NCBI GenBank assembly: GCA_965230375.1
Contig: CBDDKU010000016.1
Coordinates: 1-64,000 of the forward strand
Length of the DNA stretch: 64,000 nucleotides
Reading direction: 5' to 3'
Source of the DNA: CBDDKU01 sp965230375
Lineage (GTDB): Bacteria > Bacteroidota > Bacteroidia > Flavobacteriales_D > Cryomorphaceae
Part shown: positions 55,727-64,000 of the stretch, one piece after another
How positions within the stretch are numbered: the first letter of the stretch is position 1
Layout: each line of letters opens with the position of its first letter
The notes under the pieces: generated by a model
The model's database searches: none
What the model was told of the DNA's origin: nothing
The model's input: only the letters and a program-made list of their open reading frames with translations
Made by a program: the position numbers and the translations under genes

Positions 55727-56787
55727 CGCAAGATCAACATCGCATCTCCGTAGGAGAAGAAACGGTATTCTTCATCGATTGCTATCTGATAGACTTCGCG
55801 CGTAAACTCATACCCCATAAAGGCCGAAATCAACATGAGCAAAGACGATCGAGGCGTGTGAAAATTGGTGAGCAAGGATACTCCAGTCTTGAATTCATAA
55901 CCAGGACGAATAAAAATCTGACTAGAAGATCTTCCAGCTTGCACATGACCCTTTCGGTCAGCGGCTGTTTCCAGAGCCCGCAATGTAGTCGTTCCAACGG
56001 CGAGTATTCTGGAATGAGCATCTCCCGATAGTCTGTTTACTGCGTCAGCCGTTTCATTTGGAATTTGAAATGACTCCTTGTGAATCTCAAACTCATCCAG
56101 ATTCTCCTTATAAATTGGGTTAAACGTACCCATCCCGATAGTGAGCGTGAGATGGCTTTGATCAACACCTTTTCTTGACAAAGCTTCAAGCAATTCTGGC
56201 GTAAAGTGCAGTCCAGCAGTAGGAGCGGCTAAGGCCCCATCGTTTTTGGCAAATACAGTTTGATACCGCTCTGAATCATCCCACTCAACAGGTCGGCGAA
56301 TGTAAGGTGGCAACGGAGTTTTACCTAGGTCAAACAGCTTTGAACGAAGTTCTATTTTGGTGATTCCATTTCGAAACCCCACCAAAACTTCTTTCTCTGA
56401 GCATACTTCCAGTATTTCGCCTACTAGTTCCGACTCTCCAAAAACGAGATTAGTGCCCACCTTGATTTTTCTGAGCGGGTCAACCAACATGACCCAAGAT
56501 GGTATTTCTCCGTCTATCTCTTCAACAAGTAGGATTTGAAGAAGTGCTCCCTTCATCGACTCCTTCCTAGCTGTCATCCGCGCTGGAATAACCCGGGTAT
56601 CATTAAAAACCATGAGATCACCCTCCGAAAAGTAGTCGGGCAAATCGTAAAACATGCGGTGCTCAACGGTTTGATCAGCCAAATGGACGACCATCAACCG
56701 CGAGTGATCGCGCTTTTCAGCTGGGTACTCAGCTAGTAGTCGATCGGGCAATTCAAAGTCGAAGTCTGAAAGACCGAAGGTCTTCAT
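55723..56787 (-). CDS. queA: S-adenosylmethionine:tRNA ribosyltransferase-isomerase
   Basis: QueA moves the ribose of SAM to preQ1 in tRNA to form epoxyqueuosine. The 354-residue length is standard. Conserved blocks are DRLLAEYPAEKRDHSRLMVV near the N-terminus, PARMTARKES, PLPPYIRR, YQTVFAKNDGALAAPTAGLHFT and GTTTLRALETAA. It is the step after Tgt (4.2 kb) and follows QueD/FolE in the pathway. It sits six bases upstream of the end of the heptose epimerase gene in the same direction. Confidence 0.97.
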   Translation of the reverse strand: MKTFGLSDFDFELPDRLLAEYPAEKRDHSRLMVVHLADQTVEHRMFYDLPDYFSEGDLMVFNDTRVIPARMTARKESMKGALLQILLVEEIDGEIPSWVMLVDPLRKIKVGTNLVFGESELVGEILEVCSEKEVLVGFRNGITKIELRSKLFDLGKTPLPPYIRRPVEWDDSERYQTVFAKNDGALAAPTAGLHFTPELLEALSRKGVDQSHLTLTIGMGTFNPIYKENLDEFEIHKESFQIPNETADAVNRLSGDAHSRILAVGTTTLRALETAADRKGHVQAGRSSSQIFIRPGYEFKTGVSLLTNFHTPRSSLLMLISAFMGYEFTREVYQIAIDEEYRFFSYGDAMLILR

Positions 56788-56793
56788 AATCGA

Positions 56794-57759
56794 TTAGTAG
56801 TAATTCCCTTCCGTGAGGTAGTTTTGCACGTAGTCTTTCACACCTTCTTCCAGACTCATAAAACCACCATCGTAACCGATCGATAAGAGCTTATCCATTT
56901 CAGCCTGGGTGTAGTATTGGTACTTGTCTCTGATGTCTTCGGGGGTGTCGATGAAATTGATTTCCGGTTCAACACCAAGGGCGGCAAACGTTGATAGCGC
57001 CAGATCTTTGAAAGTGCGCGCTTGCCCTGTACCCAGATTGTAGAGTCCAGAATTCTTTCGGTGCTCCATCAAGAAAAGGCAGACTTTAACGACATCTTTC
57101 ACGTAGACAAAATCGCGGAGCTGCTCTCCATCTTTGTACTCCGGATTGTGAGATCTAAAAAGCTTTACTGAGCCTTTATCATTGATCTGGTTGAACGCGT
57201 GAAAAATCACAGAAGCCATTCGCGATTTGTGATATTCGTTTGGTCCGTATACATTGAAAAATTTCAGTCCCGCCCAGAAGTATGGCGCTTCATCTTGCTT
57301 GAGCGCCCATTTGTCAAAATCGTTTTTAGAATCGCCATAAGGGTTAAGCGGCTTCAGTTTCTCAACCACATCGTGGCTATCTGAATAGCCATGCTCTCCA
57401 AGACCATATGTAGCACCAGAACTGGCGTACACCAGCGGAATACCGTGCTCAATGCATTTATTCCACATGGTTTTGGTGTAGTTGAGATTGAGCTCGTCAA
57501 AAATAGACTTGTCGAACTCGGTGGTATCTGTGCGAGCACCAATATGAAAAATGAAATAGACGAGTTTGTGATTCTTTTCTAACCAGTCAAAAAAATCACT
57601 GCGTTCTACTTTTTGGCTGAATGTCTTTCCTTCAAGATTCTTGTCCTTTTCAGTTTTTGAAAAGTCATCGACTACGATAATATCCTTGTAACCTTTGTCG
57701 TTCAAACCTTGAACTAGACAGCTTCCGATAAATCCGGCAGCACCCGTAACTACGATCAT
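56794..57759 (-). CDS. rfaD: ADP-L-glycero-D-manno-heptose 6-epimerase
   Basis: A 321-residue extended SDR. The NAD(P) motif is TGAAGFIGSCL at the N-terminus, and YASSGATYG with YGDSKNDFDKW gives the catalytic Tyr-x-x-x-Lys; KFFNVYGPNEYHKSRMASVI and the RSHNPEYKDGEQLRDFVYV segment are characteristic of HldD. This enzyme makes the heptose used in LPS inner core, so this bacterium probably has a heptose-containing core or S-layer glycan. The in-frame upstream ATGs (up to 57990) run into the queD promoter and are rejected. Confidence 0.93.
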   Translation of the reverse strand: MIVVTGAAGFIGSCLVQGLNDKGYKDIIVVDDFSKTEKDKNLEGKTFSQKVERSDFFDWLEKNHKLVYFIFHIGARTDTTEFDKSIFDELNLNYTKTMWNKCIEHGIPLVYASSGATYGLGEHGYSDSHDVVEKLKPLNPYGDSKNDFDKWALKQDEAPYFWAGLKFFNVYGPNEYHKSRMASVIFHAFNQINDKGSVKLFRSHNPEYKDGEQLRDFVYVKDVVKVCLFLMEHRKNSGLYNLGTGQARTFKDLALSTFAALGVEPEINFIDTPEDIRDKYQYYTQAEMDKLLSIGYDGGFMSLEEGVKDYVQNYLTEGNYY

Positions 57760-57832
57760 TCTTCTTGATTTTGAGTCCAAAGATATTGATTCGAAGCGCA
57801 CCAACATTCCAATTCCTTCGGAAATAAGGTTG

Positions 57833-57840
57833 TATATTTG
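57833..57840 (+). promoter_or_regulatory. Predicted -7 box for queD-folE
   Basis: TATATTTG fits TAnnTTTG. It ends 19 bases before the chosen queD start and would place the transcript start just before the ATG at 57851, also in frame. Confidence 0.5.
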
Positions 57841-57859
57841 CGCCTCAGAAATGCAGGCT

Positions 57860-58279
57860 ATGCCTAAAGTGTATATTACAAGACGCGAGCGCTTCAATGC
57901 AGCGCATAAACTTTGGAATCCGAATTGGTCGGAAGAGAAGAATTTCGAAGTTTTCGGAAAGTGCGCCAATGTCAATTGGCACGGGCACAACTATGAGCTG
58001 TTTGTAACAGTAAAAGGATCACCAGACCCTGAGACGGGCTGCATCATAGATCTCAAATTGCTTAGCGCTCTGATCAAGGAACACGTGATTGAGCACATTG
58101 ATCACAGAAACATCAACCTGGACGTTCCTTTTATGAAAGGTCAAATGGCAAGCACTGAAAACTTGGCCGTGGCCATCTGGGGCGAACTGGAAGAAGTGAT
58201 ACGGGCTGAAGGTTGTACCTTGCATAGTATTCGTGTCAAAGAGACCGAAAACAACTTTGCGGAATATTTAGGCGAATAA
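57860..58279 (+). CDS. queD: 6-carboxytetrahydropterin synthase (QueD/PTPS family)
   Basis: This enzyme turns dihydroneopterin triphosphate into 6-carboxytetrahydropterin for queuosine. The zinc histidines are in AAHKL (H16) and HGHNY (H41, H43); the catalytic cysteine is C35 in GKCANVNWHGHNY; IDHRNINLD and STENLAVAIW are the other family blocks. I choose the third possible ATG (57860, MPKVYITRRERF). Its partner folE follows by seven bases and supplies the substrate, which makes the queuosine role more likely than eukaryotic-type biopterin synthesis. Confidence 0.92.
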   Translation: MPKVYITRRERFNAAHKLWNPNWSEEKNFEVFGKCANVNWHGHNYELFVTVKGSPDPETGCIIDLKLLSALIKEHVIEHIDHRNINLDVPFMKGQMASTENLAVAIWGELEEVIRAEGCTLHSIRVKETENNFAEYLGE

Positions 58280-58286
58280 ATTATTC

Positions 58287-58874
58287 ATGACAGATTTTAA
58301 AAGCAATCCAGACGTGCAATCGCGTTTGGAAAAAGCCTACACCAATGTACTCACCGATTTGGGTGAAGATATTAACCGAAAAGGCTTAGTAGATACCCCA
58401 AAACGCGTGGCCAAAGCCATGCAATTCTTGACGAAGGGATACCACGAAGATCCAGTTGCCATCTTGAAGTCGGCTATGTTTGAAGAAGAGTATAGCCAAA
58501 TGGTTGTAGTAAAAGACATTGAAGTATACAGCATGTGTGAACATCATATGCTTCCTTTTTTTGGAAAAGCGCATGTGGCATACATTCCCAGTGGAAAAAT
58601 TGTTGGTTTGAGTAAAATACCTCGTGTTGTTGACGCGTTTTCAAGAAGATTGCAAGTTCAGGAAAGGCTGACGAATCAAATCCGCGATTGCATTCAGGAA
58701 ACCCTAAACCCACTCGGGGTAGCAGTTGTTATTGAAGCAAGGCATATGTGTATGCAAATGCGTGGCGTTCAGAAACAAAACTCCAAAACGACCACATCAG
58801 CTTTCCACGGAGAATTTTTAAAAGAAAAAACGAGATCAGAATTTATTAACTTGATCTCTTCAAATTTGAATTAA
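58287..58874 (+). CDS. folE: GTP cyclohydrolase I
   Basis: FolE opens GTP to dihydroneopterin triphosphate, feeding folate and, through QueD, queuosine. The 195-residue protein has the zinc cysteine and histidine in YSMCEHHMLPFFGKAHVAYI and the second cysteine in EARHMCMQMRGVQKQ; VGLSKIPRVVDAFSRRLQVQ completes the family signature. It is in tandem with queD (seven-base gap) and followed within five bases by the BI-1 gene. Confidence 0.96.
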   Translation: MTDFKSNPDVQSRLEKAYTNVLTDLGEDINRKGLVDTPKRVAKAMQFLTKGYHEDPVAILKSAMFEEEYSQMVVVKDIEVYSMCEHHMLPFFGKAHVAYIPSGKIVGLSKIPRVVDAFSRRLQVQERLTNQIRDCIQETLNPLGVAVVIEARHMCMQMRGVQKQNSKTTTSAFHGEFLKEKTRSEFINLISSNLN

Positions 58875-58878
58875 AAAA

Positions 58879-59613
58879 ATGAATACAGAGACAGAAAGGT
58901 GGGAAGACTCCACCACAGCAGGCCCTATACAACGAGAGGGTAGCTTAGCAAAATCGTTTGTAAGCCAGGTGATGACCTATATGGCATCGGCATTGGCTAT
59001 AACGGGTGTAGTAGCTTATTGGTTTGGATCAAACTACGAGCTATTGAGCCTTATGATTAATGAGTCTGGAGGTATGTCAACCTTAGGATGGATCGTAACT
59101 TTCGCTCCACTTGGAATCGTGCTCATCATGAGTGCAGCCGTGCAACGTATGTCGAGCATAGGGCTTATGGCACTTTTCCTCGTTTTCTCAATCACTATGG
59201 GAATGAGCCTTAGCTTCATCTTCATCGCATACACCATGAGTAGCATCGCTACGACCTTCTTTATCACGGCAGGTACCTTCGGAACGATGGCTGTTCTCGG
59301 CTACACCACATCAACAGACTTGACCAAAATGGGATCGATCCTTTACATGGGATTGATTGGAATTATCCTGGCCATGGTCGTTAACTGGTTTGTAGGCAGC
59401 GACACAATGGACTACATTATTAGCATTCTTGGGGTATTGATCTTCACTGGTCTTACCGCTTACGACATGCAAAAGATAAAGCAGATCGGTATGACAGTAG
59501 ATCACGGTAGCGAAGCTGGATCGAAGCTCGCATTGATGGGGGCTGTGAGCCTATACCTTGATTTCATCAACCTTTTCCTATTCCTGCTCCGCTTGTTTGG
59601 AAGCCGAGACTAA
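58879..59613 (+). CDS. Bax inhibitor-1 (YccA/BI-1) family membrane protein
   Basis: A 244-residue integral membrane protein with seven helices (VMTYMASALAITGVVAYWFG, FAPLGIVLIMSAAVQRM, GLMALFLVFSITMGMSLSFI, FITAGTFGTMAVLGYTT, ILYMGLIGIILAMVVNWFVG, IISILGVLIFTGLTAYDMQK and the end). The last two carry the conserved GLTAYDMQKIK and YLDFINLFLFLLRLFG elements. BI-1 proteins act as pH-sensitive calcium leak channels in bacterial relatives. It ends a folate/queuosine-linked run and is followed by a terminator. Confidence 0.93.
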   Translation: MNTETERWEDSTTAGPIQREGSLAKSFVSQVMTYMASALAITGVVAYWFGSNYELLSLMINESGGMSTLGWIVTFAPLGIVLIMSAAVQRMSSIGLMALFLVFSITMGMSLSFIFIAYTMSSIATTFFITAGTFGTMAVLGYTTSTDLTKMGSILYMGLIGIILAMVVNWFVGSDTMDYIISILGVLIFTGLTAYDMQKIKQIGMTVDHGSEAGSKLALMGAVSLYLDFINLFLFLLRLFGSRD

Positions 59614-59634
59614 TCAGGTTAGAATCTATATTTT

Positions 59635-59666
59635 AAAAGTCCCTCGAAGCAGTTCGAGGGACTTTT
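59635..59666 (+). terminator. Terminator after the queD-folE-BI-1 unit
   Basis: AAAAGTCCCTCGAA and TTCGAGGGACTTTT form a 14-bp stem with loop GCAG, followed by GTTTTTG. Confidence 0.9.
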
Positions 59667-59718
59667 GTTTTTGATACCGCGCTTATCCGTATTATTGTCG
59701 TCCCAAAAACCTATTTAA

Positions 59719-60597
59719 ATGAAAGCCTACGTTTTTCCAGGACAAGGATCCCAGTTTCCCGGAATGGGAAAAGAATTATACGAAGCATCTGAAGAAGCCA
59801 AATCGCTTTTTGAAAAAGCAAATGAGATTGTTGGCTTTCGGATCACTGACATCATGTTTGAAGGCAGTGAAGAAGAGCTCAAGCAAACCAATGTTACACA
59901 ACCCGCCATATTTATCTACTCAGTAATCATGGCCAAAGTGATAGGTGATGACTTCAAACCAGATATGGTGGCTGGTCACAGCTTAGGTGAGTTTTCTGCC
60001 CTTGTTGCTGCCGGAGCGATGAGCTTCGAAGACGGGCTTAAACTTGTAATTCAGCGTGCGAACGCCATGCAGTCTGCCACCGAGTTGACAGAAGGAACAA
60101 TGGCGGCCATCTTGGGTCTTGAAGACAATCAGGTAGAAAGCATCTGTCAGGAAGTGGAAGGTGTTGTACCAGCAAACTACAACTGTCCAGGTCAATTAGT
60201 TATCAGTGGAGAGCGAAAAGGTATAGAAACGGCTTGTGAGAAATTTACTGCAGCTGGCGCTCGAAGAGCGTTGATACTTCCAGTAGGTGGAGCGTTTCAC
60301 TCACCACTCATGGAGCCTGCTAGGGCTGACTTGGCAAAGGCAATTGAGAGCACGCCTTTCAACGAGCCACGATGCCCGATTTACCAGAATGTGACCGCAA
60401 TGCCTGTTACAGATCCTGCTCAAATCAAAGAAAATTTGGTATCGCAACTAACTGCGCCTGTTAGATGGACTCAGACCATGCAAAACATGATTGCCGACGG
60501 AGCAAATGCTGTGGTAGAAGTAGGCCCCGGAAAAGTACTCCAGGGCCTGTTCAAAAAAGTAGATCGACAGTTTGATACGTCTTCTGCGAGCTTATAA
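59719..60597 (+). CDS. fabD: Malonyl-CoA:ACP S-malonyltransferase
   Basis: FabD loads malonyl groups onto acyl carrier protein. The 292-residue length is standard. The catalytic serine is S88 in AGHSLGEFSAL, the partner histidine lies in GGAFHSPLM, and FPGQGSQFPGMGKEL opens the protein. VEVGPGKVLQGLFKK ends it. Its stop overlaps the end of the convergent sugar dehydrogenase gene by six bases. A TATTATTG (one mismatch) before it could be the -7 box. Confidence 0.97.
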   Translation: MKAYVFPGQGSQFPGMGKELYEASEEAKSLFEKANEIVGFRITDIMFEGSEEELKQTNVTQPAIFIYSVIMAKVIGDDFKPDMVAGHSLGEFSALVAAGAMSFEDGLKLVIQRANAMQSATELTEGTMAAILGLEDNQVESICQEVEGVVPANYNCPGQLVISGERKGIETACEKFTAAGARRALILPVGGAFHSPLMEPARADLAKAIESTPFNEPRCPIYQNVTAMPVTDPAQIKENLVSQLTAPVRWTQTMQNMIADGANAVVEVGPGKVLQGLFKKVDRQFDTSSASL

Positions 60598-61881
60598 GCT
60601 CCAGTATTCAAACGACGATATTTTTCCTTTGTAAATTCCTTTGAGATCAACGAATACCGCTTGATCTCTTAGGAATTCTGAGAATTCTGATTCCGGTTTG
60701 TCGCAGTACTCGTCGTGGTTGACGGCAACAATTACAGCGTCGTATTTTCCCGTTGGTTTCTCTGAAAGATCGTAGTTGTATTCGTGTTTCACTTCTTCTG
60801 CAGATGCGTAAGGATCAACTACATCTACGCGCACACCAAATGATTGGAGCTCACGAACGGTATCTACAACCTTTGAGTTGCGGATATCGCTTACATTCTC
60901 TTTGAACGTAGCACCCATCACTAGTACGCGAACGTCTTGCATGTTCTTGCCCTGAGCAATCATCTTCTTTACGGTCTGTTTGGCAACATACCCGCCCATA
61001 GAGTCATTCACAAATCGACCAGAATTGATGATTTGTGCGTGGTAACCAAGTTCTTTGGCTTTGTGCGTCAGGTAATATGGATCAACCCCAATACAGTGAC
61101 CACCAACTAGCCCAGGTTTAAAATTCAAGAAATTCCACTTGGTTCCGGCGGCTTCAAGAACTTCATATGTATTGATGTTCATCTTATTGAAGATGATCGA
61201 AAGTTCATTGATCAAAGCAATGTTCACATCGCGCTGAGTATTCTCAATGATTTTAGCCGCTTCCGCTACCTTAATCGAGCTCGCTCTATGCACTCCGGCA
61301 TCCACAACTAGCTCATAGGTTTTCGCTATTGTTTCAGCCGACTCTGGATCACATCCAGAACTCACTTTTACGATAGATTGCAATGTGTGAACTTTATCTC
61401 CTGGATTAATTCGCTCAGGGCTATAGCCGACTTTAAAGTCTACCATGTATTTGAGACCTGACTCAGCTTCGAGAACAGGCACACAATCTTCTTCGGTACA
61501 TCCCGGATATACTGTCGACTCAAAGACAACAAAGTCGCCCTTCTTGAGAACTTTTCCCACAGTTGTAGAAGCTCCCAAAATCGGTCTTAAGTCTGGCTTG
61601 TTTGAGCTATCGATAGGTGTAGGAACAGCAACAATGTAGAAGTTTGCGTCCTTTAGATCTTCTATGTCGGCAGTGAATGTAATATCACAGCCTTCAAAAT
61701 CTTCCTTTTCAAGTTCTTTACTGGGGTCTACTCCATTCCGCATCATTTCGACGCGGTCTGCATTAATATCAAACCCAATTACTGATAGTTTTCGGGCAAA
61801 TTCTAAGGCAATCGGCAATCCAACATAGCCCAATCCGATAACCGCTAGTTTCTTATCTTTCTTTACTAGTGCTTCGTACAT
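60592..61881 (-). CDS. UDP-sugar 6-dehydrogenase (WbpA/TviB type)
   Basis: A 429-residue enzyme that oxidises UDP-HexNAc (usually UDP-GlcNAc) at C6 in two steps to the uronic acid. The NAD motif GLGYVGLPIA is at 16-25; the catalytic cysteine is C263 in VGGHCIGVDPYY; the ASSIKVAEAAKIIENTQRDV helix is typical of the WbpA/TviB branch rather than plain UDP-glucose dehydrogenase. It is last in a minus-strand operon with a Gfo/Idh oxidoreductase, an acetyltransferase and a UXS-type epimerase, the set used for 2,3-diacetamido-hexuronate sugars of surface glycans. Confidence 0.92.
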   Translation of the reverse strand: MYEALVKKDKKLAVIGLGYVGLPIALEFARKLSVIGFDINADRVEMMRNGVDPSKELEKEDFEGCDITFTADIEDLKDANFYIVAVPTPIDSSNKPDLRPILGASTTVGKVLKKGDFVVFESTVYPGCTEEDCVPVLEAESGLKYMVDFKVGYSPERINPGDKVHTLQSIVKVSSGCDPESAETIAKTYELVVDAGVHRASSIKVAEAAKIIENTQRDVNIALINELSIIFNKMNINTYEVLEAAGTKWNFLNFKPGLVGGHCIGVDPYYLTHKAKELGYHAQIINSGRFVNDSMGGYVAKQTVKKMIAQGKNMQDVRVLVMGATFKENVSDIRNSKVVDTVRELQSFGVRVDVVDPYASAEEVKHEYNYDLSEKPTGKYDAVIVAVNHDEYCDKPESEFSEFLRDQAVFVDLKGIYKGKISSFEYWSL

Positions 61882-61883
61882 AT

Positions 61884-62912
61884 CTAGCTCTTCTTCGAGT
61901 CTCTTACGTTATAAATTCTTTCAATTATATCGACCACCTTCAAGCCTTCGAGAGCATTGGTGGTAGCTACATTTCTGTTTTTCAGGGTATCCACAACATT
62001 CTGGATGATAAAGTGGTGGTTTGCCGCGCTTCCCTTGTAAGAGCCATAGTCATTTGCAGGGCTCGCTTCAGGAAGTTCTGGCATCTCGTAATTCTCAACA
62101 TGACAGTACTCCACTTCATTCATGTATTGACCACCGACTTTGATCGACCCTTTGCTCCCAATTATGGTCATGCTGCTCTCCAGGTTTTGGCCCCAAACAG
62201 AAGTTGAATAATTCAAGGAACAAGTCCCGCCATTGATAAAATCAAAGCTCACAATACCACTATCTTCGAAGTCCGTAAGATCTTGGTGATTGAAGTCAGC
62301 AAATCTACCAGCTATATTCTCGATGTCGCCAAAGAGCCAGTACATGATGTCGATGAAATGCGAAAACTGGGTAAACAAGGTACCACCGTCAATGTCAGCT
62401 ACGCCTTTCCACCCACCTTTTTTATAGTACCGTGCATCTCTGTTCCAATAGCAGTTGATGTCAACCATATAAATATCACCCAATCGCTTGTTCTCAATCA
62501 TATCCTTGAGCCAAACCGAAGGTGGTGAGTACCTGTTCTGCATCACACAAAAAACGTGACGACTCACTTGCAAAGCTTTGAAAATCACATTTTCACAACC
62601 CGCCTTTGTAAGCGCCATGGGCTTTTCACATACCACGTGTTTTCGGTGGTTCAAGGCTGAAAGTGACTGATCGGCATGCATCCCATTTGGAGAGCACACA
62701 TTGACAACTTCGATTTCAGGAACCTGCTCAAACATCTCGTCCATAGACTTGAAAAAAGGCACTCCAAAATCTTCTATTCCGAGTTCAGATTCATCTCTTA
62801 CGTCGAGCATAGCCACCAATTCGGCTTCTGGGTTTCGTCGGATCATTTCGGCATGTCGCTTACCAATGTGACCACAGCCAACTACGGCAAACTTTATCTT
62901 CGAATCGCTCAT
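61884..62912 (-). CDS. Gfo/Idh/MocA family oxidoreductase (WbpB-like)
   Basis: A 342-residue NAD(P)-dependent oxidoreductase. The Rossmann motif VVGCGHIGKRHAEMI is at the N-terminus and the family marker VCEKPMAL near residue 95 supplies the lysine in the active site. In this context (UDP-uronate dehydrogenase after it, hexapeptide acetyltransferase before it) it probably oxidises C3 of UDP-GlcNAcA, as WbpB does. Its start overlaps the acetyltransferase stop by four bases (ATGA); two bases separate it from the dehydrogenase gene. Confidence 0.9.
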   Translation of the reverse strand: MSDSKIKFAVVGCGHIGKRHAEMIRRNPEAELVAMLDVRDESELGIEDFGVPFFKSMDEMFEQVPEIEVVNVCSPNGMHADQSLSALNHRKHVVCEKPMALTKAGCENVIFKALQVSRHVFCVMQNRYSPPSVWLKDMIENKRLGDIYMVDINCYWNRDARYYKKGGWKGVADIDGGTLFTQFSHFIDIMYWLFGDIENIAGRFADFNHQDLTDFEDSGIVSFDFINGGTCSLNYSTSVWGQNLESSMTIIGSKGSIKVGGQYMNEVEYCHVENYEMPELPEASPANDYGSYKGSAANHHFIIQNVVDTLKNRNVATTNALEGLKVVDIIERIYNVRDSKKS

Positions 62913-63478
62913 TTCTTTCTCACTTGATTATTTTCCAAAACATACCAGTCCTTGCCTTCTGGACACTGTGCTTCGTTATTTTCATTGAATTCTAGACGGT
63001 GACCAAAAACGCTCATCCAGCCTATCTGCTTACCAGGGTTCCCAACAACTAAGGCAAATGGCTTCACTTCTTTGGTAATGACCGTTCCCGCACCGATAAA
63101 GGCATACTCACCAATGTCATTTCCACATACTATTGTGGCATTAGCTCCAATGCTTGCACCTTTTTTCACCGTGGTTTTGGAGTATTCTCCTCTACGGTTA
63201 ACGGCGCTTCTCGGATTGATTACATTCGTAAAAACCATTGAAGGACCAAGAAAGACATCGTCTTCGCATATGACTCCCGAGTAGATGCTCACATTGTTCT
63301 GGACCTTAACATTGGCCCCGAGAACTACGCCTGGAGAGATCACCACATTCTGTCCGATATTACAGCGCTCACCAAGGACACAATCGGGCATGATGTGCGA
63401 AAAGTGCCAAATCTTGGTACCATCTCCTATTTCACAACCATCATCTACAACGGCTGTCTCATGGGCAAAGTAGTCCAT
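62909..63478 (-). CDS. UDP-sugar N-acetyltransferase, left-handed beta-helix (WbpD-like)
   Basis: A 189-residue hexapeptide-repeat enzyme. About ten isoleucine/valine-led turns are visible (NIGQNVVISPGVVLGANVKV, NNVSIYSGVICEDDVFLGPS, ASIGANATIVCGNDIGEYAF), forming the left-handed parallel beta-helix; VVGNPGKQIGWMSVFGHRLE near the end is typical of WbpD/WlbB, which acetylate the 3-amino group of UDP-2-acetamido-3-amino-hexuronate. The aminotransferase of that pathway is not in the window and should lie nearby. The start codon overlaps the stop of the UXS gene by one base. Confidence 0.9.
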   Translation of the reverse strand: MDYFAHETAVVDDGCEIGDGTKIWHFSHIMPDCVLGERCNIGQNVVISPGVVLGANVKVQNNVSIYSGVICEDDVFLGPSMVFTNVINPRSAVNRRGEYSKTTVKKGASIGANATIVCGNDIGEYAFIGAGTVITKEVKPFALVVGNPGKQIGWMSVFGHRLEFNENNEAQCPEGKDWYVLENNQVRKK

Positions 63479-64000
63479 TAACGTTTGATAAACTTATCGA
63501 ATTGCTTGTGATCTTTTCGGTACAAATCTTCTTCACTCAAAGTCTTGAAGTAATCAAGCGTGATCTTCAATCCTTCGCTTCTGTGAACTTGCGGCTCCCA
63601 TCCTAAAACTTCTTTTGCCTTGGCAATGTTGGGTCGGCGCTTTTTAGGATCATCGTGAGGTAGATCCTTGTAAACAATTTTTGTATTCGCCCCTGTGAGT
63701 TTAATGATCTCTTCAGCAAAATCCTTAATGGTAATTTCATCCGGATTCCCGACGTTTACCGGATCTACACAATCGCTCAAAAGCAATCGGTAAATTCCTT
63801 CTACCAGATCATCAACGTAACAGAACGAGCGCGTCTGCGATCCGTCACCAAAAACAGTAAAGTCTTCTCCGCGCAAAGCTTGACCAATAAATGCGGGCAA
63901 AACCCGACCATCATTGAGTCTCATCCTTGGCCCATAAGTATTGAAGATGCGCACAATTCTGGTTTCTAAACCGTGGAATCGGTGGTAGGCCATGGTGATT
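63478..64000 (-). CDS. NAD-dependent sugar epimerase/decarboxylase, UXS-like (partial)
   Basis: Only the C-terminal 174 residues or so are visible; the open frame continues past the window edge, so the true start is outside. The segment RIFNTYGPRMRLNDGRVLPA, the GSQTRSFCYVDDLVEGIYRL block and DDPKKRRPNIAKAKEVLGW are typical of UDP-glucuronate decarboxylase (UXS) and its close relatives, which make UDP-xylose, and not of the plain GalE group. It is the upstream gene of the surface-sugar operon, ending one base into the acetyltransferase start. Confidence 0.9.
   Translation of the reverse strand, partial: ITMAYHRFHGLETRIVRIFNTYGPRMRLNDGRVLPAFIGQALRGEDFTVFGDGSQTRSFCYVDDLVEGIYRLLLSDCVDPVNVGNPDEITIKDFAEEIIKLTGANTKIVYKDLPHDDPKKRRPNIAKAKEVLGWEPQVHRSEGLKITLDYFKTLSEEDLYRKDHKQFDKFIKR

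Noticed and set aside
57760..57990. 77-codon extension of the heptose epimerase
   Set aside because: The Rossmann motif must be at the N-terminus; the extension overlaps the queD promoter and coding start.

Overview
The window is a chromosomal segment of a Bacteroidota bacterium, most likely a marine-type member of the Flavobacteriales. The signs are: three secreted proteins ending in a type IX secretion (T9SS) sorting domain; promoters of the Bacteroidota type (-7 box TAnnTTTG, -33 TTG/TTTG); almost no Shine-Dalgarno sequences before start codons; and many lipoproteins and outer-membrane or OmpA-like proteins. No prophage, transposase, CRISPR array or plasmid gene was seen. Taxonomy below phylum is inference.

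Left part (1-13.8 kb): an ABC exporter; a minus-strand run of glycosyltransferase, ECF sigma factor and rsmG with overlapping ends; tgt (queuosine) with an LptF/LptG-type permease; ispE; accA; a lipoprotein; dnaB overlapping a secreted conserved protein; and a lipoprotein plus envelope-protein pair. 

rRNA block (14.0-19.7 kb, minus strand): five tandem promoters, a boxA-like element, a 16S processing stem, 16S, tRNA-Ile, tRNA-Ala, a degenerate tRNA-like element, a second boxA copy, a 23S processing stem, 23S, 5S and a terminator. Beyond the terminator lies a decayed second copy of the 5S 3' part with its own terminator.

Middle (19.8-37.1 kb): two short-chain dehydrogenases, a 1054-residue T9SS cargo with 13 GloVer-type repeats, purL (small form), a polytopic membrane protein, a lipoprotein amidohydrolase, an acyl-CoA synthetase, SCO1, a Uup-type ABC-F ATPase and a second T9SS cargo. 

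Fatty-acid degradation operon (37.2-43.7 kb): a MarR regulator with a palindrome in its promoter, then fadN-like, fadA and acyl-CoA dehydrogenase genes. Between fadN and fadA sits a four-helix-bundle (23S-intervening-sequence family) gene flanked by 29-bp inverted repeats, which looks like an inserted cassette.

Right part (43.7-64 kb): envelope proteins, a third T9SS cargo, an M16 protease, an O-methyltransferase, threonine aldolase, an OmpA protein, alaS, an M23 peptidase, a MerR regulator, queA, a heptose epimerase, queD-folE, a BI-1 protein and fabD. The edge is a minus-strand nucleotide-sugar operon (UXS-type epimerase, hexapeptide acetyltransferase, Gfo/Idh oxidoreductase, UDP-sugar dehydrogenase) for surface polysaccharide. 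tgt, queA, queD and folE together cover entry and late steps of queuosine synthesis.
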